From Methyloceanibacter sp. (GTDB taxonomy: Bacteria; Pseudomonadota; Alphaproteobacteria; Rhizobiales; Methyloligellaceae): 55,766 bases of DNA. Both the position numbers and the translations under genes were made by a program. The stretch lies in contig JAGPVD010000070.1 in the NCBI GenBank assembly GCA_018067145.1, positions 1 through 55,766 of the forward strand. The letters are read 5' to 3'. Shown here piece after piece: positions 1 to 8,732 of this stretch. The notes below the pieces were generated by a model. The model saw only the letters and a program-made list of their open reading frames with translations. It made no database searches and was not told the origin of the DNA. The number at the start of each line of letters is the position of its first letter. The stretch's first letter is position 1.

Positions 1-604
1 AACCGACGCCACTGATCAGAACCGCCCAAATCCAATAGTCAACACCAACACCGGGGGTGAACTCAGCCTCTGAATAAGGCGGATAGCCCGTCCAGCCGGC
101 GGTGGAGAACTTGCCTATCACCAGAGACACCAGCACGAGACCAGCGCCCGCGATAGTCAACCACAAGCTGATGGAGTTCATAAACGGGAAGGCAACGTCG
201 CGCGAACCGATCTGCTGCGGCATGATCAGATTGACCAGCCCCGCCATGAACGGCATCGCCATGAAGAAGATCATGATCGTGCCGTGGGAAGTGAAGATCT
301 GGTCGAAATGCGAAGGCGGCAGATAGCCGTCGCTATTGAATGCGATCGCCTGCTGGCTGCGCATCATGGCGGCATCGACGAAGCCACGCAGCAGCATGAC
401 CAGCGCCACCATGATGTACATGATGCCAATCTTCTTGTGGTCGAGGCTCGTCAGCCAGTCGGTCCACACATAACGCCACGCACCGAACCAGGTGATCACC
501 CCAATCACCAAGAGTGCGCCAAGCACCGTCACCCCGGCACCAGACGCAGCGATGAAACTGTAGAACGGCAAGGAGTCGATGGTGAGTCTACCGAGTATGT
601 CCAC
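1..604 (-). CDS. cyoB: Cytochrome o ubiquinol oxidase subunit I (partial, N-terminal ~201 residues)
   Basis: This is the start of the catalytic heme-copper subunit of a bo3-type quinol oxidase, an inner-membrane proton pump that oxidises ubiquinol and reduces oxygen. The reading frame opens with GTG at 604 and runs off the left edge. Visible landmarks are the N-terminal LTIDSLPF segment, the loop WLTSLDHKKIGIMY, and FTSHGTIMIFFMAMPF, which carries the first low-spin heme histidine. It begins 6 bp after the cyoA stop, so the two are surely co-transcribed. The C-terminal two thirds, with the binuclear-centre histidines, lie outside the window. The family call is firm; the quinol rather than cytochrome c specificity rests mainly on the neighbouring CyoA. 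Confidence 0.95.
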   Translation of the reverse strand, partial: MDILGRLTIDSLPFYSFIAASGAGVTVLGALLVIGVITWFGAWRYVWTDWLTSLDHKKIGIMYIMVALVMLLRGFVDAAMMRSQQAIAFNSDGYLPPSHFDQIFTSHGTIMIFFMAMPFMAGLVNLIMPQQIGSRDVAFPFMNSISLWLTIAGAGLVLVSLVIGKFSTAGWTGYPPYSEAEFTPGVGVDYWIWAVLISGVG

Positions 605-610
605 GATGCC

Positions 611-1501
611 TCACTGCGCTGGTTCCGCCGTCTCGCTGCTCGGCGTGAGATCGGCATCGTTGTGGGCGTATTTGGCGATGATCGTATCGAACAGATTGGG
701 CTCGTAGCCAGAGTAGTAGGTCACGGGGACCTTCTGACTGGGCTTCAGCAACTTCTCATAAGTCACCGTATCGAGCTTCTCCTCTGCGCCCTTCACCTTC
801 TCCACCCATGCGTCGAAGTCTTCCTTGGTAGTGGCGATGGCGCGGAATTGCTGATTGGCGAATCCGCGGCCGCTATATTGGACGTTGCGGCCCCAGAACT
901 TCCCCGGCTCGTCAGCCAAAAGATGGAGCCGCGTCTGCATCCCAGCCATAGCGTAGATCTGCCCGCCAAGCGCCGGAATCATGAACGAGTTCATCACCGT
1001 GTCCGAGGTGATCTTCAGACTAAGAGGCCTGCCTGCCGGGAACACCAGCTCGTTGACCACGGCGATGTCCTGCTCGGGGTAGATGAACAGCCACTTCCAG
1101 TCTTGGGCGATGACCTCGACGTTCAGCGGCTTCAGGTTTGGATCGATCGCGCTGTAGGGGTCGAGCTTGTATGTATTGTACCAAAGGTGGATGCTGAGCC
1201 AGACAATGATGGCGGCAGGCACGCCCCAGACAACAACCTCGACAGGCCAGAAGTAAGCGAGGTTAGGCGTGTAGCGGGCTTTGCGGTTGGTGCCGCGATA
1301 GCGCCAGATGAACAGCGCGGTCATCAGGAAGGCCGGTATGATCACGATCATCATGATCGCAATCGCGTCGAACATGAGATTGCGTTCGGCAAGGATGATG
1401 GGCCCCTTGGGTTCGATCACCGGGGCCCCCAACATGCCGCAGCCGCCGCATAGCAGGACCACACCCAAGGCCGATGCTATTTTCCCTGATCGAATAAGCA
1501 A
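611..1501 (-). CDS. cyoA: Cytochrome o ubiquinol oxidase subunit II
   Basis: Subunit II of the bo3 quinol oxidase. The 296-residue product has a lipoprotein-type signal ending at Cys21 (LLCGGC), two membrane helices near 44-66 and 87-108, and a periplasmic cupredoxin domain from about 125 to 235. That domain keeps the SFMIPALGGQIYAM segment but has NVQYSGRGFANQQF where cytochrome c oxidases carry the CuA cysteines. The missing CuA ligands mark a quinol oxidase. The start is TTG at 1501, preceded by GGGACAGG at a suitable distance; no in-frame ATG lies near the signal peptide. It is the first gene of cyoA-cyoB. Confidence 0.95.
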   Translation of the reverse strand: MLIRSGKIASALGVVLLCGGCGMLGAPVIEPKGPIILAERNLMFDAIAIMMIVIIPAFLMTALFIWRYRGTNRKARYTPNLAYFWPVEVVVWGVPAAIIVWLSIHLWYNTYKLDPYSAIDPNLKPLNVEVIAQDWKWLFIYPEQDIAVVNELVFPAGRPLSLKITSDTVMNSFMIPALGGQIYAMAGMQTRLHLLADEPGKFWGRNVQYSGRGFANQQFRAIATTKEDFDAWVEKVKGAEEKLDTVTYEKLLKPSQKVPVTYYSGYEPNLFDTIIAKYAHNDADLTPSSETAEPAQ

Positions 1502-1629
1502 GAGCCTGTCCCACGATCCTGCCTTTGCGGTCCGGCCGAGCAGCCAGACATCTCATTTTGAGCTGAGACTAGTCGCGTCTGGCCGATTCGGCGAATCCAA
1601 AGGAGCACGAGGCGCTTCGTTGCGTTTTA

Positions 1630-2361
1630 TCAGCGCCAGTCGCCGAGCGCGGCGTTGACGAGCGCAAGACAGGCAACGGCCGCCGTGTCAGCGCGCATCA
1701 CCCGGGGGCCAAGCGATACGGGAAGCACGAAGGGCTGCTGCATGAGAAGTGTACGCTCCTCCTCCTCAAAACCGCCCTCGGGTCCGATAAGCACGGCGAG
1801 CGGGCGCGCGCTTTGCGCCGACAGCGCCTCGATGGGCGAGATGATGGAAGCGGCTTCATCGGCGAAAATCAGCAACCGTTCCGGATCCCATTGCTCAAGA
1901 AGCTTCGATAGATTCTGTGGCTCGCGCACTTCGGGCACCCGCAAAATACGGCATTGCTCCGCCGCCTCGATCGCATTGGCCGCCAGCCTGTCTGTCTTGA
2001 CCCGCTCGGCTATTGTGCGCCGGGTGATGACCGGCTGAAGCAGGCTCGCGCCCATCTCCGTCGCCTTCTGGGCCATGTAGTCCTGACGTGCGCGCTTCAG
2101 TGGCGCGAAGAGATAATGGAGGTCAGGCCCCGGCTCTTGCGGGCGAGTCTGCTGCTCAAGCGCCGCGAGCGCTTTCTTTTTGCCGATGGCGTCGAGGCGC
2201 GCGCGCCATTCGCCATCCACCCCGTTGAACAGGAGAACGTGATCGCCGGGCTTCAATCGCAACACGGTTCCGAGGTAATGCGCTTGGTCTGCCTCAAGCA
2301 CGATCCCGGCCCCGGCACGCATCGGGGACTTGACGAATAGCCGCTGGAGTTTAGAGGGCAT
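1630..2361 (-). CDS. rsmE: 16S rRNA (uracil(1498)-N3)-methyltransferase RsmE
   Basis: A SPOUT-class (trefoil-knot) methyltransferase that methylates U1498 of 16S rRNA with S-adenosylmethionine. Family landmarks are the N-terminal PUA-like part (AHYLGTVLRLKPGDHVLLFNG), the knot motif LIGPEGGFEEEE and the C-terminal SLGPRVMRADTAAVACLAL that builds the SAM pocket. The ATG at 2361 (MPSKLQRLFV) gives 243 residues, the usual length; the frame stays open upstream to about 2430, but that extension would run into the divergent ubiA start and lacks family similarity. Its start lies 43 bp from ubiA on the opposite strand, so both promoters share a very short region. Confidence 0.93.
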   Translation of the reverse strand: MPSKLQRLFVKSPMRAGAGIVLEADQAHYLGTVLRLKPGDHVLLFNGVDGEWRARLDAIGKKKALAALEQQTRPQEPGPDLHYLFAPLKRARQDYMAQKATEMGASLLQPVITRRTIAERVKTDRLAANAIEAAEQCRILRVPEVREPQNLSKLLEQWDPERLLIFADEAASIISPIEALSAQSARPLAVLIGPEGGFEEEERTLLMQQPFVLPVSLGPRVMRADTAAVACLALVNAALGDWR

Positions 2362-2404
2362 GGACGAGGCCCGGCGAAGGATGAGAAGGGAAGCGAAGCG
2401 AGAC

Positions 2405-3358
2405 ATGCCACGTCCCGTATCCCAAGACAAAACGCGCGGCGTTGCCGATGCAAGCGCAAAGAATTGGGTGGACCGCTACGCGCCGGCTGGCCTGCTTCCC
2501 TATTTGCGCCTGGCCCGCGCCGACCGGCCCATCGGGTTCTTCCTGTTGGCGCTGCCCTGCTTCTGGGCGGTGGCGCTTGCCGGTCGCAGCATTGACGAGC
2601 CCTACCCGGACCCATGTTTGCTTCTTCTGTTCGCCATAGGCGCGATCGTCATGCGCGCCGCGGGGTGCACCTATAACGACATCGTCGACCGGGACATCGA
2701 CGCCGCCGTGGAGCGCACGCGGTCCAGGCCTTTGCCGAGCGGACAGGTGAGCGTGACAGCCGCCGTCATCTTCATGCTGGCATTGTGCCTCGTAGGCCTC
2801 GCCGTGTTGCTCAGCCTCAACAACTTCTCGTTCTGGCTCGGCCTCGGCGCAATCCCCATCGTGGCGCTCTACCCCTTCGTCAAACGGATCAGCAATTGGC
2901 CCCAAGCGGTGCTTGGTCTTGCCTTCAATTGGGGCGCGTTCGTGGGCTGGACCGCCGTGCTCGGGCGTCTAGATCTGGCGCCGCTATTGCTCTACGCCGG
3001 CGCTGTGGCTTGGACCGTCGGCTACGACACCATCTACGCCCATCAGGACCGCGAGGACGACGACCTCATCGGCATGAAGTCGACGGCCCTAAAATTCGGC
3101 CGCGCGACCAAGCCGTGGCTCTGCCTATTTTATGGCCTGGCATGGCTTGGGGTGCTTGGCGCCGGGCTGCTCGCAAGCAGTGGAACCGTGTTTCTGATTG
3201 GAATGGCGCTGGCTGGCGCACAGCTTGCCTGGCAGGTGATTACGCTCGATATCGACGACGCCGACAACTGCCTGGCGCGCTTCCGGTCCAACCGCGAATT
3301 CGGGGTGATCATATTTGTCGCTGCAACGCTCGATATGGCGCTTGCATCCCTCGCCTAG
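2405..3358 (+). CDS. ubiA: 4-hydroxybenzoate octaprenyltransferase
   Basis: A membrane prenyltransferase that joins a polyprenyl tail to 4-hydroxybenzoate in ubiquinone synthesis. Both Asp-rich motifs that bind prenyl diphosphate through magnesium are present: NDIVDRDID (residues 91-99) and DREDD (215-219). Hydrophobic segments cover most of the remaining length, as expected for eight to nine helices. I chose the ATG at 2405, behind a purine-rich stretch, giving 317 residues; upstream ATGs at 2360 and 2330 would overlap rsmE and add a charged, unconserved leader. The product feeds the quinone pool used by the neighbouring Cyo oxidase. Confidence 0.94.
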   Translation: MPRPVSQDKTRGVADASAKNWVDRYAPAGLLPYLRLARADRPIGFFLLALPCFWAVALAGRSIDEPYPDPCLLLLFAIGAIVMRAAGCTYNDIVDRDIDAAVERTRSRPLPSGQVSVTAAVIFMLALCLVGLAVLLSLNNFSFWLGLGAIPIVALYPFVKRISNWPQAVLGLAFNWGAFVGWTAVLGRLDLAPLLLYAGAVAWTVGYDTIYAHQDREDDDLIGMKSTALKFGRATKPWLCLFYGLAWLGVLGAGLLASSGTVFLIGMALAGAQLAWQVITLDIDDADNCLARFRSNREFGVIIFVAATLDMALASLA

Positions 3359-3546
3359 AAAGCCGATGGAGGGGCTCAGAAACGCAAGAAGGCCCCGGAG
3401 CTATTGCTCTTGAGGCCGTTTGTGACACCTTGCTGTTAGCTTCCTTGTCGGCTGCCTTGAGACAGCCTTTGTTAGCGCGATATTGCCCGGGAAGCATTCC
3501 CGGACGCTTAATGGACGTTGTTAACGACCGGTAGCTTCCTACATGG

Positions 3547-3594
3547 TTTAGAGAGTCTTCCTTTCGACATTTTAGAGAGTCTTCCCTTCGACAA
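3547..3594 (+). repeat. Two tandem 24-bp direct repeats abutting a start codon
   Basis: The unit TTTAGAGAGTCTTCC plus nine further bases occurs at 3547-3570 and again at 3571-3594, with 22 of 24 positions identical. The second copy ends on the base before the ATG of the next gene at 3595. No normal ribosome-binding site is visible other than GAGAG inside the repeat, about 20 bases upstream. The intergenic region 3359-3594 otherwise holds only a small inverted repeat around CCGGGAAGCATTCCCGG (3488-3504). Confidence 0.85.
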
Positions 3595-4419
3595 ATGACC
3601 GCAATTACCCCTACGAAAACACCGTCAGACGTTCCATCCCTCAACGAAGATTACGCCGTTCTTAAAGAGGCCGTGCTTGATGCAGGCACGCTTGCTAACG
3701 GCTATTTCGGTACAGACCTCAAAGTCCAGAAGAAGCCCGACGGCTCCGAGGTGAGCGAGGCTGACCTCGCCGTCGACGCCGCGCTCAGGCTCAACCTCAC
3801 GACCCGCCGCAAGGACTATGGCTGGCTGTCGGAGGAAAGCCCCGACGACCGCTCCCGGTTCAAACACGCGCGCACGTGGATGATCGATCCCATCGATGGC
3901 ACCGGGGCCTTTCTGCGGCACATCCCAGAGTGGACCATATCGGCGGCACTGATCGAGGATGGCGTGCCGGCTATCGGCGTTGTGTACAACCCCGCCAGCG
4001 ATGAGTTTTTCCACGCCATTCAGGGCCAAGGCGCGTTTCTCAACGACAAGCGCATAAGAGTGACCGACAAGGACACGTTGAAGGGCGCCGAGATGATCGC
4101 TAGCGGCGGCCTCTTCAAGAAGAAGATTTGGCAGAAGCCCTGGCCCGACGTGAAGGCGCGCTGGGTCAACTCGGTCGCCTACCGGCTTGCTCTAGTGGCT
4201 GCCGGCGTGGGTGACGCCACCATCTCGCTCACGCCCAAAGCCGAATGGGACCTCGCCGCAGCGGCAGTCATCATGGCCGAGGCCGGAGGCATCACCACGG
4301 ATCATCTGGGGAACCCGCATCTCTATAATCGCGAAGATCCGCGGTTTACGAGTCTTGTGGCCAGCGGCAAGCCGCTGCACCCGCTTCTGATCGAACGCAC
4401 AAGCCCCATAGAGCTCTAA
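3595..4419 (+). CDS. Inositol monophosphatase-family phosphatase (CysQ-like 3'(2'),5'-bisphosphate nucleotidase)
   Basis: A magnesium-dependent phosphatase of the IMPase/FBPase/CysQ superfamily. Metal-site motifs are visible: GWLSEES (Glu80/Glu81), the core DPIDGTGAF (98-106) and AEWDLAAA (Asp219). At 274 residues it has the family's normal size. In Hyphomicrobiales the member beside DUF4170 and waaA is usually annotated as CysQ, which dephosphorylates PAP from sulfate assimilation, but substrates in this superfamily cannot be told from motifs alone. It leads the lipid A/Kdo block. The start at 3595 is directly preceded by the tandem 24-bp repeats and has a poor ribosome-binding site. Confidence 0.85.
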   Translation: MTAITPTKTPSDVPSLNEDYAVLKEAVLDAGTLANGYFGTDLKVQKKPDGSEVSEADLAVDAALRLNLTTRRKDYGWLSEESPDDRSRFKHARTWMIDPIDGTGAFLRHIPEWTISAALIEDGVPAIGVVYNPASDEFFHAIQGQGAFLNDKRIRVTDKDTLKGAEMIASGGLFKKKIWQKPWPDVKARWVNSVAYRLALVAAGVGDATISLTPKAEWDLAAAAVIMAEAGGITTDHLGNPHLYNREDPRFTSLVASGKPLHPLLIERTSPIEL

Positions 4420-4468
4420 GGCCTATTTCGGCAGGGTGCCGGCGACTGGAAGAGGGAGGAGCGGAAGC

Positions 4469-4735
4469 ATGGCCGGAAAAAACAAGACAAAGACGGACGG
4501 ACGGCAACTCCTCCATCTCGTGTTTGGGGGCGAACTGATCGAACTCGACAAGGTCACGTTTGACGACCTCGACAAGCTGGATATCGTGGGCATCTATCCC
4601 AATTACGCGTCGGCCTATGATGCCTGGAGGGATGCCGCCCATCGCACGGTGGACGACGCACATATGCGCTATTTCATCGTGCATCTGCACCGGCTGCTCG
4701 ACCCGGAGCGTGACGCCGAGGCGGCCAACCGCTAG
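4469..4735 (+). CDS. DUF4170 domain protein
   Basis: A small conserved alphaproteobacterial protein of unknown function, 88 residues. The body matches the DUF4170 pattern: LHLVFGGELIELDKVTF, DIVGIYPNYASAYDAWR and a C-terminal MRYFIVHLHRLLDPE. There is no signal peptide or membrane segment, so it should be cytoplasmic. The ATG at 4469 follows a strong AGAGGGAGGA ribosome-binding site; the in-frame start 11 codons upstream does not. It sits between the IMPase-family gene and the lipid export/Kdo genes, an arrangement common in the order and suggesting an envelope-related role, but no activity is known. Confidence 0.85.
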   Translation: MAGKNKTKTDGRQLLHLVFGGELIELDKVTFDDLDKLDIVGIYPNYASAYDAWRDAAHRTVDDAHMRYFIVHLHRLLDPERDAEAANR

Positions 4736-4847
4736 ACGCCTTTGATTGCTTGAGTTTTTCGCCTTATAGGGGGCCATCGCCCCGTGCTAGAAGGGGCGAG
4801 CCGGGATAGCCGCTGCTGCCCTGGACACCTATGAATCGGGGAAACGC

Positions 4848-6707
4848 TTGAAAGATCAGCTGTTCACTGACGCGAACGCGGTCTCCAGGAGCGCCGACGA
4901 GCTTGCGGTCGACTATTCGACCGCCGCTATCGTCAAGCGCATCTGGCGAGAGCATTTGCGCCCCCGGATCGGCCTCCTCACCATCGCCAGCATCGCCATG
5001 CTGCTCACCGCCGTGACCACCGGCGCCATCCCCTTCCTCATCCAACGGACGGCCGACGACGTGTTCGTCGCCAGGCAGGAGGAGATGGTCTACTGGATTA
5101 CCGCGGCCATCGTCATTGTGACGATCCTCAAGGCGATTTCGGAATATGTGGCGGGGGTCTCCGTGGCCTATCTCGGCCATCGGTTCGTCGCTGATTTGCG
5201 CATTCAAATGTTCGCCAGGCTCGCCCAAGCGGACCTTGGCTGGATTCAGACCGTGCATTCGGGCCGGTTGCTTTCGGGCTTCCTCAATGACGCCACTCTC
5301 ATCCGCGGCACGGCGAGCCGCTCGATCGTTACGCTCGGAGAGAATTCCCTGAAAGTCGTGATCCTCGTCGGCGCCATGTTCTATATGGACCCGCGCTTCT
5401 CGGTGCTGATCCTGATCTTCATGCCTTTCGCCGTCATCATGCTCTCGCGCCAGCGCCGCAAGATGCGGAAATCAACATCGAAGTCGCTGCAAGAGACCGG
5501 CGATCTATCGGCGCTCGTAACCCAGACCCTGCGGGGCATGCGCGTGGTGCGCGCCTACCAGCAAGAGGGCCGCGAAGAGCAGCGGGCCGCCTCGGCCATC
5601 AACCGGGCACTCGAATACACCATGCGCGGCATGCGCGCCCGCGCGGCGTCGAGCCCGGCGATGGAAATCCTCGTGGGGCTGGGCTTCGCACTCGCCATCT
5701 ATTTCGCTGGCACCCAAGGCGTGCGCGGCGACCTCACGCTCGGCCATTTCATGGGATTCATGACGGCGGCGTTGCTCATCTACAGCCCGTTGAAGAGCGT
5801 CGCCACATTGCAGACGCAACTTCAAGAAGGCGTCGCCGCGGCAAGCCGCGTGTTGGGCATCATCGACCGCGAAGTCGGTCTGGTTGAAATTCCCGACGCC
5901 AAGCCGCTCGTGCTGGACAAGGGCGAAATCGAATTCCGGGATGTGACCTTCGCCTACGATCCCAAAAACGTTGTGCTCAAGGGTGTCAGCTTGACGGTGC
6001 CGCCTGGCAAGACCGTGGCGCTGGTTGGCCCGTCGGGTTCGGGCAAGAGCACGCTGGTCAATCTCGCGCTCCGCTTCTTCGATCCCGACAAGGGCGACGT
6101 TCGGATAGACGGCCAAAACATCAAGGATATCACGGTCGATTCTTTGCGAGAGGCCCTCGCCCTCGTCACCCAAGACCCGGTGCTGTTCGACGAATCCATC
6201 CGCGCCAATATCGCCTATGGCTCAAAGCCAATGGTGGAGGAAGAGGTGATCGCCGCAGCCAAGGCAGCGGCGGCGCATGATTTTATCACCGGCCTGCCAG
6301 ACGGCTACGATACCCGCGTCGGAGAAGCTGGCGGACTGCTCTCCGGCGGCGAGCGCCAGCGCATCGCCATTGCGCGCGCCATTTACAAGGACGCGCCGAT
6401 CTTGTTGCTCGACGAGCCCACCAGCTCCCTCGATTCAGAGGCTGAGGCAAAGGTGCAGCGCGCGCTCGAAGACCTGATGAAAGGCCGTTCGGTTCTGATG
6501 ATCGCCCACCGCCTGTCGACGGTTAAAAAAGCCGATCTCATCTGCGTCCTCGACCAGGGCCGCATCGTCGAGATTGGCCGCCACGACGAGCTTGTCGCCA
6601 AGGGTGGGCTCTACACGAGACTGCATCGCACACAATTCGGCATCGCCGGGGGCTACGGGGCAACCGCTGCGGACGAAAGCGCCGCAGCTGCCGTGGCCGG
6701 CGAATAG
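4848..6707 (+). CDS. MsbA-like lipid A export ABC transporter (fused permease/ATPase)
   Basis: A half-size ABC exporter of 619 residues: a six-helix membrane domain (about 35-330) followed by a nucleotide-binding domain. Visible motifs are Walker A GPSGSGKST (394-402), signature LSGGERQ (from 498), Walker B ILLLDEP (from 518) and the switch histidine in IAHRLS. Such homodimers flip lipids or peptides across the inner membrane. Its place directly before the acyltransferase-Kdo transferase fusion and lpxK makes core-lipid A flipping the best inference. The start is TTG at 4848, with GGGG about nine bases upstream; the ATG at 4831 is in another frame. The next gene begins 15 bp after its stop. 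Confidence 0.9.
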   Translation: MKDQLFTDANAVSRSADELAVDYSTAAIVKRIWREHLRPRIGLLTIASIAMLLTAVTTGAIPFLIQRTADDVFVARQEEMVYWITAAIVIVTILKAISEYVAGVSVAYLGHRFVADLRIQMFARLAQADLGWIQTVHSGRLLSGFLNDATLIRGTASRSIVTLGENSLKVVILVGAMFYMDPRFSVLILIFMPFAVIMLSRQRRKMRKSTSKSLQETGDLSALVTQTLRGMRVVRAYQQEGREEQRAASAINRALEYTMRGMRARAASSPAMEILVGLGFALAIYFAGTQGVRGDLTLGHFMGFMTAALLIYSPLKSVATLQTQLQEGVAAASRVLGIIDREVGLVEIPDAKPLVLDKGEIEFRDVTFAYDPKNVVLKGVSLTVPPGKTVALVGPSGSGKSTLVNLALRFFDPDKGDVRIDGQNIKDITVDSLREALALVTQDPVLFDESIRANIAYGSKPMVEEEVIAAAKAAAAHDFITGLPDGYDTRVGEAGGLLSGGERQRIAIARAIYKDAPILLLDEPTSSLDSEAEAKVQRALEDLMKGRSVLMIAHRLSTVKKADLICVLDQGRIVEIGRHDELVAKGGLYTRLHRTQFGIAGGYGATAADESAAAAVAGE

Positions 6708-6722
6708 CGGCGCCTGACGAGT

Positions 6723-8732
6723 ATGTTGAAACGCCTGTTAGCATCAAAGCCCGCCATCGCCCTGGTGAGCTCAATCGCGTCCGGCTATGTCCGCCTCGTC
6801 TACGCCACGGGCCGCATCAAGCGGGAGCCGGCTGACACCGAAGCCACTCTCTACGGCCAGCATCCACAGATCGTCGCCATTTGGCACGGCCAGTTCCTGT
6901 TGCATCCACCGATAAGGCCGAGGGGGCCCGAGGACGTCAAAGCCATGGTCTCGCGCCACGGCGATGCCGCGATCCTCGGCGCGGTGTTGAGGCGCCGTGG
7001 CATTGAACTGATCAGGGGCGCGGGCGCCGGCAAGCGACGGAGAAACCGTGGCGGGGCGACAGCCATGCGCGAAACGTTGCGCGCGCTGAGCGCTGGGGCA
7101 ACCGTGGTCATGACCGGGGATGTGCCGCCGGGCCCGGCCCGCAACGCCGGGCGAGGCATCGCCACCCTGGCCGCCAAGTCTGGCCGCCCGGTGGTGCCGA
7201 TGGCCGTCGCCACCAGCCGCTTCCTCAAGCTGCCGACCTGGAGCGCCTTCACGATCAATCTGCCATTCTCGAAGGTCGCCGTCGTGACCGGCGATCCAGT
7301 GCACGTGCCGGCCACCGAGGATGCGGAAACAATCGAGGCGGGACGCCGCGCCATCGAACTTGGACTTGCCGAAGTGACGGCGCGCGCCTATGCGCTGGCG
7401 GGCGCCACCGACCCGCTCAGCATAGAAGCCATGGCAAAGCCGGGCCTGTCGCTTAAGGGCTACCGCGTGGTGACGCGGCTCGCCACGCCAGTGGCGCCGC
7501 TCATGCTTTCTTGGCGGACCCGGCGCGGCAAAGAAGAATTGGACCGGAGGCCCGAGCGTTATGGCGTTGCCAGCATCGCGCGGCCAGACGGCGTCCTCGC
7601 ATGGTTCCATGCGGCGAGCGTCGGCGAAGTCAACGCGGCACTCCCGGTGATCGATGCGATCGCCAAAGAACGTCCCGAACTTCGCATCCTGCTTACGACG
7701 GCCACGGTCACTTCGGCACGGTTGGCACAGACGCGACTGCCCAAAGGCGCCATGCATCAATATGTGCCGCTCGACGGGCAAAACTATATCAGGAAGTTCT
7801 TGGACCATTGGCGGCCGGACCTTGCCGTGCTGGTCGAGTCCGAGATCTGGCCGAACCTTGTTATGGAGACGAAGGCGAAGAAGATTCCGCTTCTCCTGAT
7901 CAATGGCCGTATGTCGACCCGATCGTTCAAGGCTTGGCGGCGGCGGCCCGGCATCAGCCGGCCGATTTTCTCGGCGTTCGATCTTGTGCTGGCCCAGAAT
8001 GACAGCCTCGCCGAACGCTTCGCCCAGCTTGGCGCGGCGCAGGCGCGCGGTACCGGCAATCTCAAAGCGGATGCGCCACCGCCGCCCGTGGACATGGCAA
8101 ACAAAAAACGTCTGACCTCGGCGATATCAGGCCGGCCCGTATGGCTGGCGTCGAGTACGCACCTTGGCGAAGACGAAATCATCGCCACCGCCCATGTGCT
8201 GATGAAGCGGAAGCTGCCCAATCTCCTCACCATCATCGTGCCCCGGCATCCAGAACGCGGGCCCGGCATCGCTGCTGAGTTGAGATTCTCCGCCCTCAAA
8301 GCCGCGCTTCGCTCCGAAGGTACCCTGCCGGAGAAGGACACCGACATCTATGTGGCCGACACGATTGGCGAGCTTGGCTTGTTCTATGCGTCGGTACCGG
8401 TCGCACTCATTGGTGGATCGCTCGTGGCGCGCGGCGGGCAGAACCCAGTGGAGGCGATCAAGCTTGGCGCTGCGGTGCTGACCGGTCCCAACTGGCAGAA
8501 CTTCCGCGACTCCTATTCAGAGCTCCTGAAAGCCGAGGGCGCCAAAGAAGTGAGCGACGCGACGAGCCTCGCCGAAGCGGCGCTTCACCTGCTGCAAGAC
8601 GAAGACGCGCGCGAAACCATGAAGGCACGCGCCGAGGCCGCCAACGACGCCATGGGCGGCGCCCTAACCCTCACGCTCGAAGCGCTCGATTCCTATTTGC
8701 CGCCGAAAGTGACCCTTAAGCATGCATCATAA
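6723..8732 (+). CDS. waaA: Fusion: DUF374 lysophospholipid acyltransferase-like domain + Kdo transferase WaaA
   Basis: One uninterrupted 669-codon frame encodes two enzymes usually made from adjacent genes. Residues about 1-215 form a DUF374 domain related to LPLAT acyltransferases, with AIWHGQFLL (53-60) and the H-x4-D-like SRHGDAA (78-83). From about residue 244 the protein becomes WaaA, the GT30 enzyme that moves Kdo from CMP-Kdo to lipid IVA: LSWRTRRGKEE, then the catalytic-base motif WFHAASVGE (294-302), VESEIWPN, LINGRMS, WLASSTHLGE and GGSLVARGGQNPVEA. A linker of about 28 residues joins them. The MLKRLLASK start follows the ABC gene by 15 bp, and the end overlaps lpxK by 11 bp. Confidence 0.92.
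   Translation: MLKRLLASKPAIALVSSIASGYVRLVYATGRIKREPADTEATLYGQHPQIVAIWHGQFLLHPPIRPRGPEDVKAMVSRHGDAAILGAVLRRRGIELIRGAGAGKRRRNRGGATAMRETLRALSAGATVVMTGDVPPGPARNAGRGIATLAAKSGRPVVPMAVATSRFLKLPTWSAFTINLPFSKVAVVTGDPVHVPATEDAETIEAGRRAIELGLAEVTARAYALAGATDPLSIEAMAKPGLSLKGYRVVTRLATPVAPLMLSWRTRRGKEELDRRPERYGVASIARPDGVLAWFHAASVGEVNAALPVIDAIAKERPELRILLTTATVTSARLAQTRLPKGAMHQYVPLDGQNYIRKFLDHWRPDLAVLVESEIWPNLVMETKAKKIPLLLINGRMSTRSFKAWRRRPGISRPIFSAFDLVLAQNDSLAERFAQLGAAQARGTGNLKADAPPPPVDMANKKRLTSAISGRPVWLASSTHLGEDEIIATAHVLMKRKLPNLLTIIVPRHPERGPGIAAELRFSALKAALRSEGTLPEKDTDIYVADTIGELGLFYASVPVALIGGSLVARGGQNPVEAIKLGAAVLTGPNWQNFRDSYSELLKAEGAKEVSDATSLAEAALHLLQDEDARETMKARAEAANDAMGGALTLTLEALDSYLPPKVTLKHAS

Noticed and set aside
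284-1453. A 389-codon open frame on the plus strand across cyoA
   Set aside because: It is antisense to cyoA, rich in His/Arg/Asp as expected for a shadow frame of GC-rich DNA, and has no family motif.
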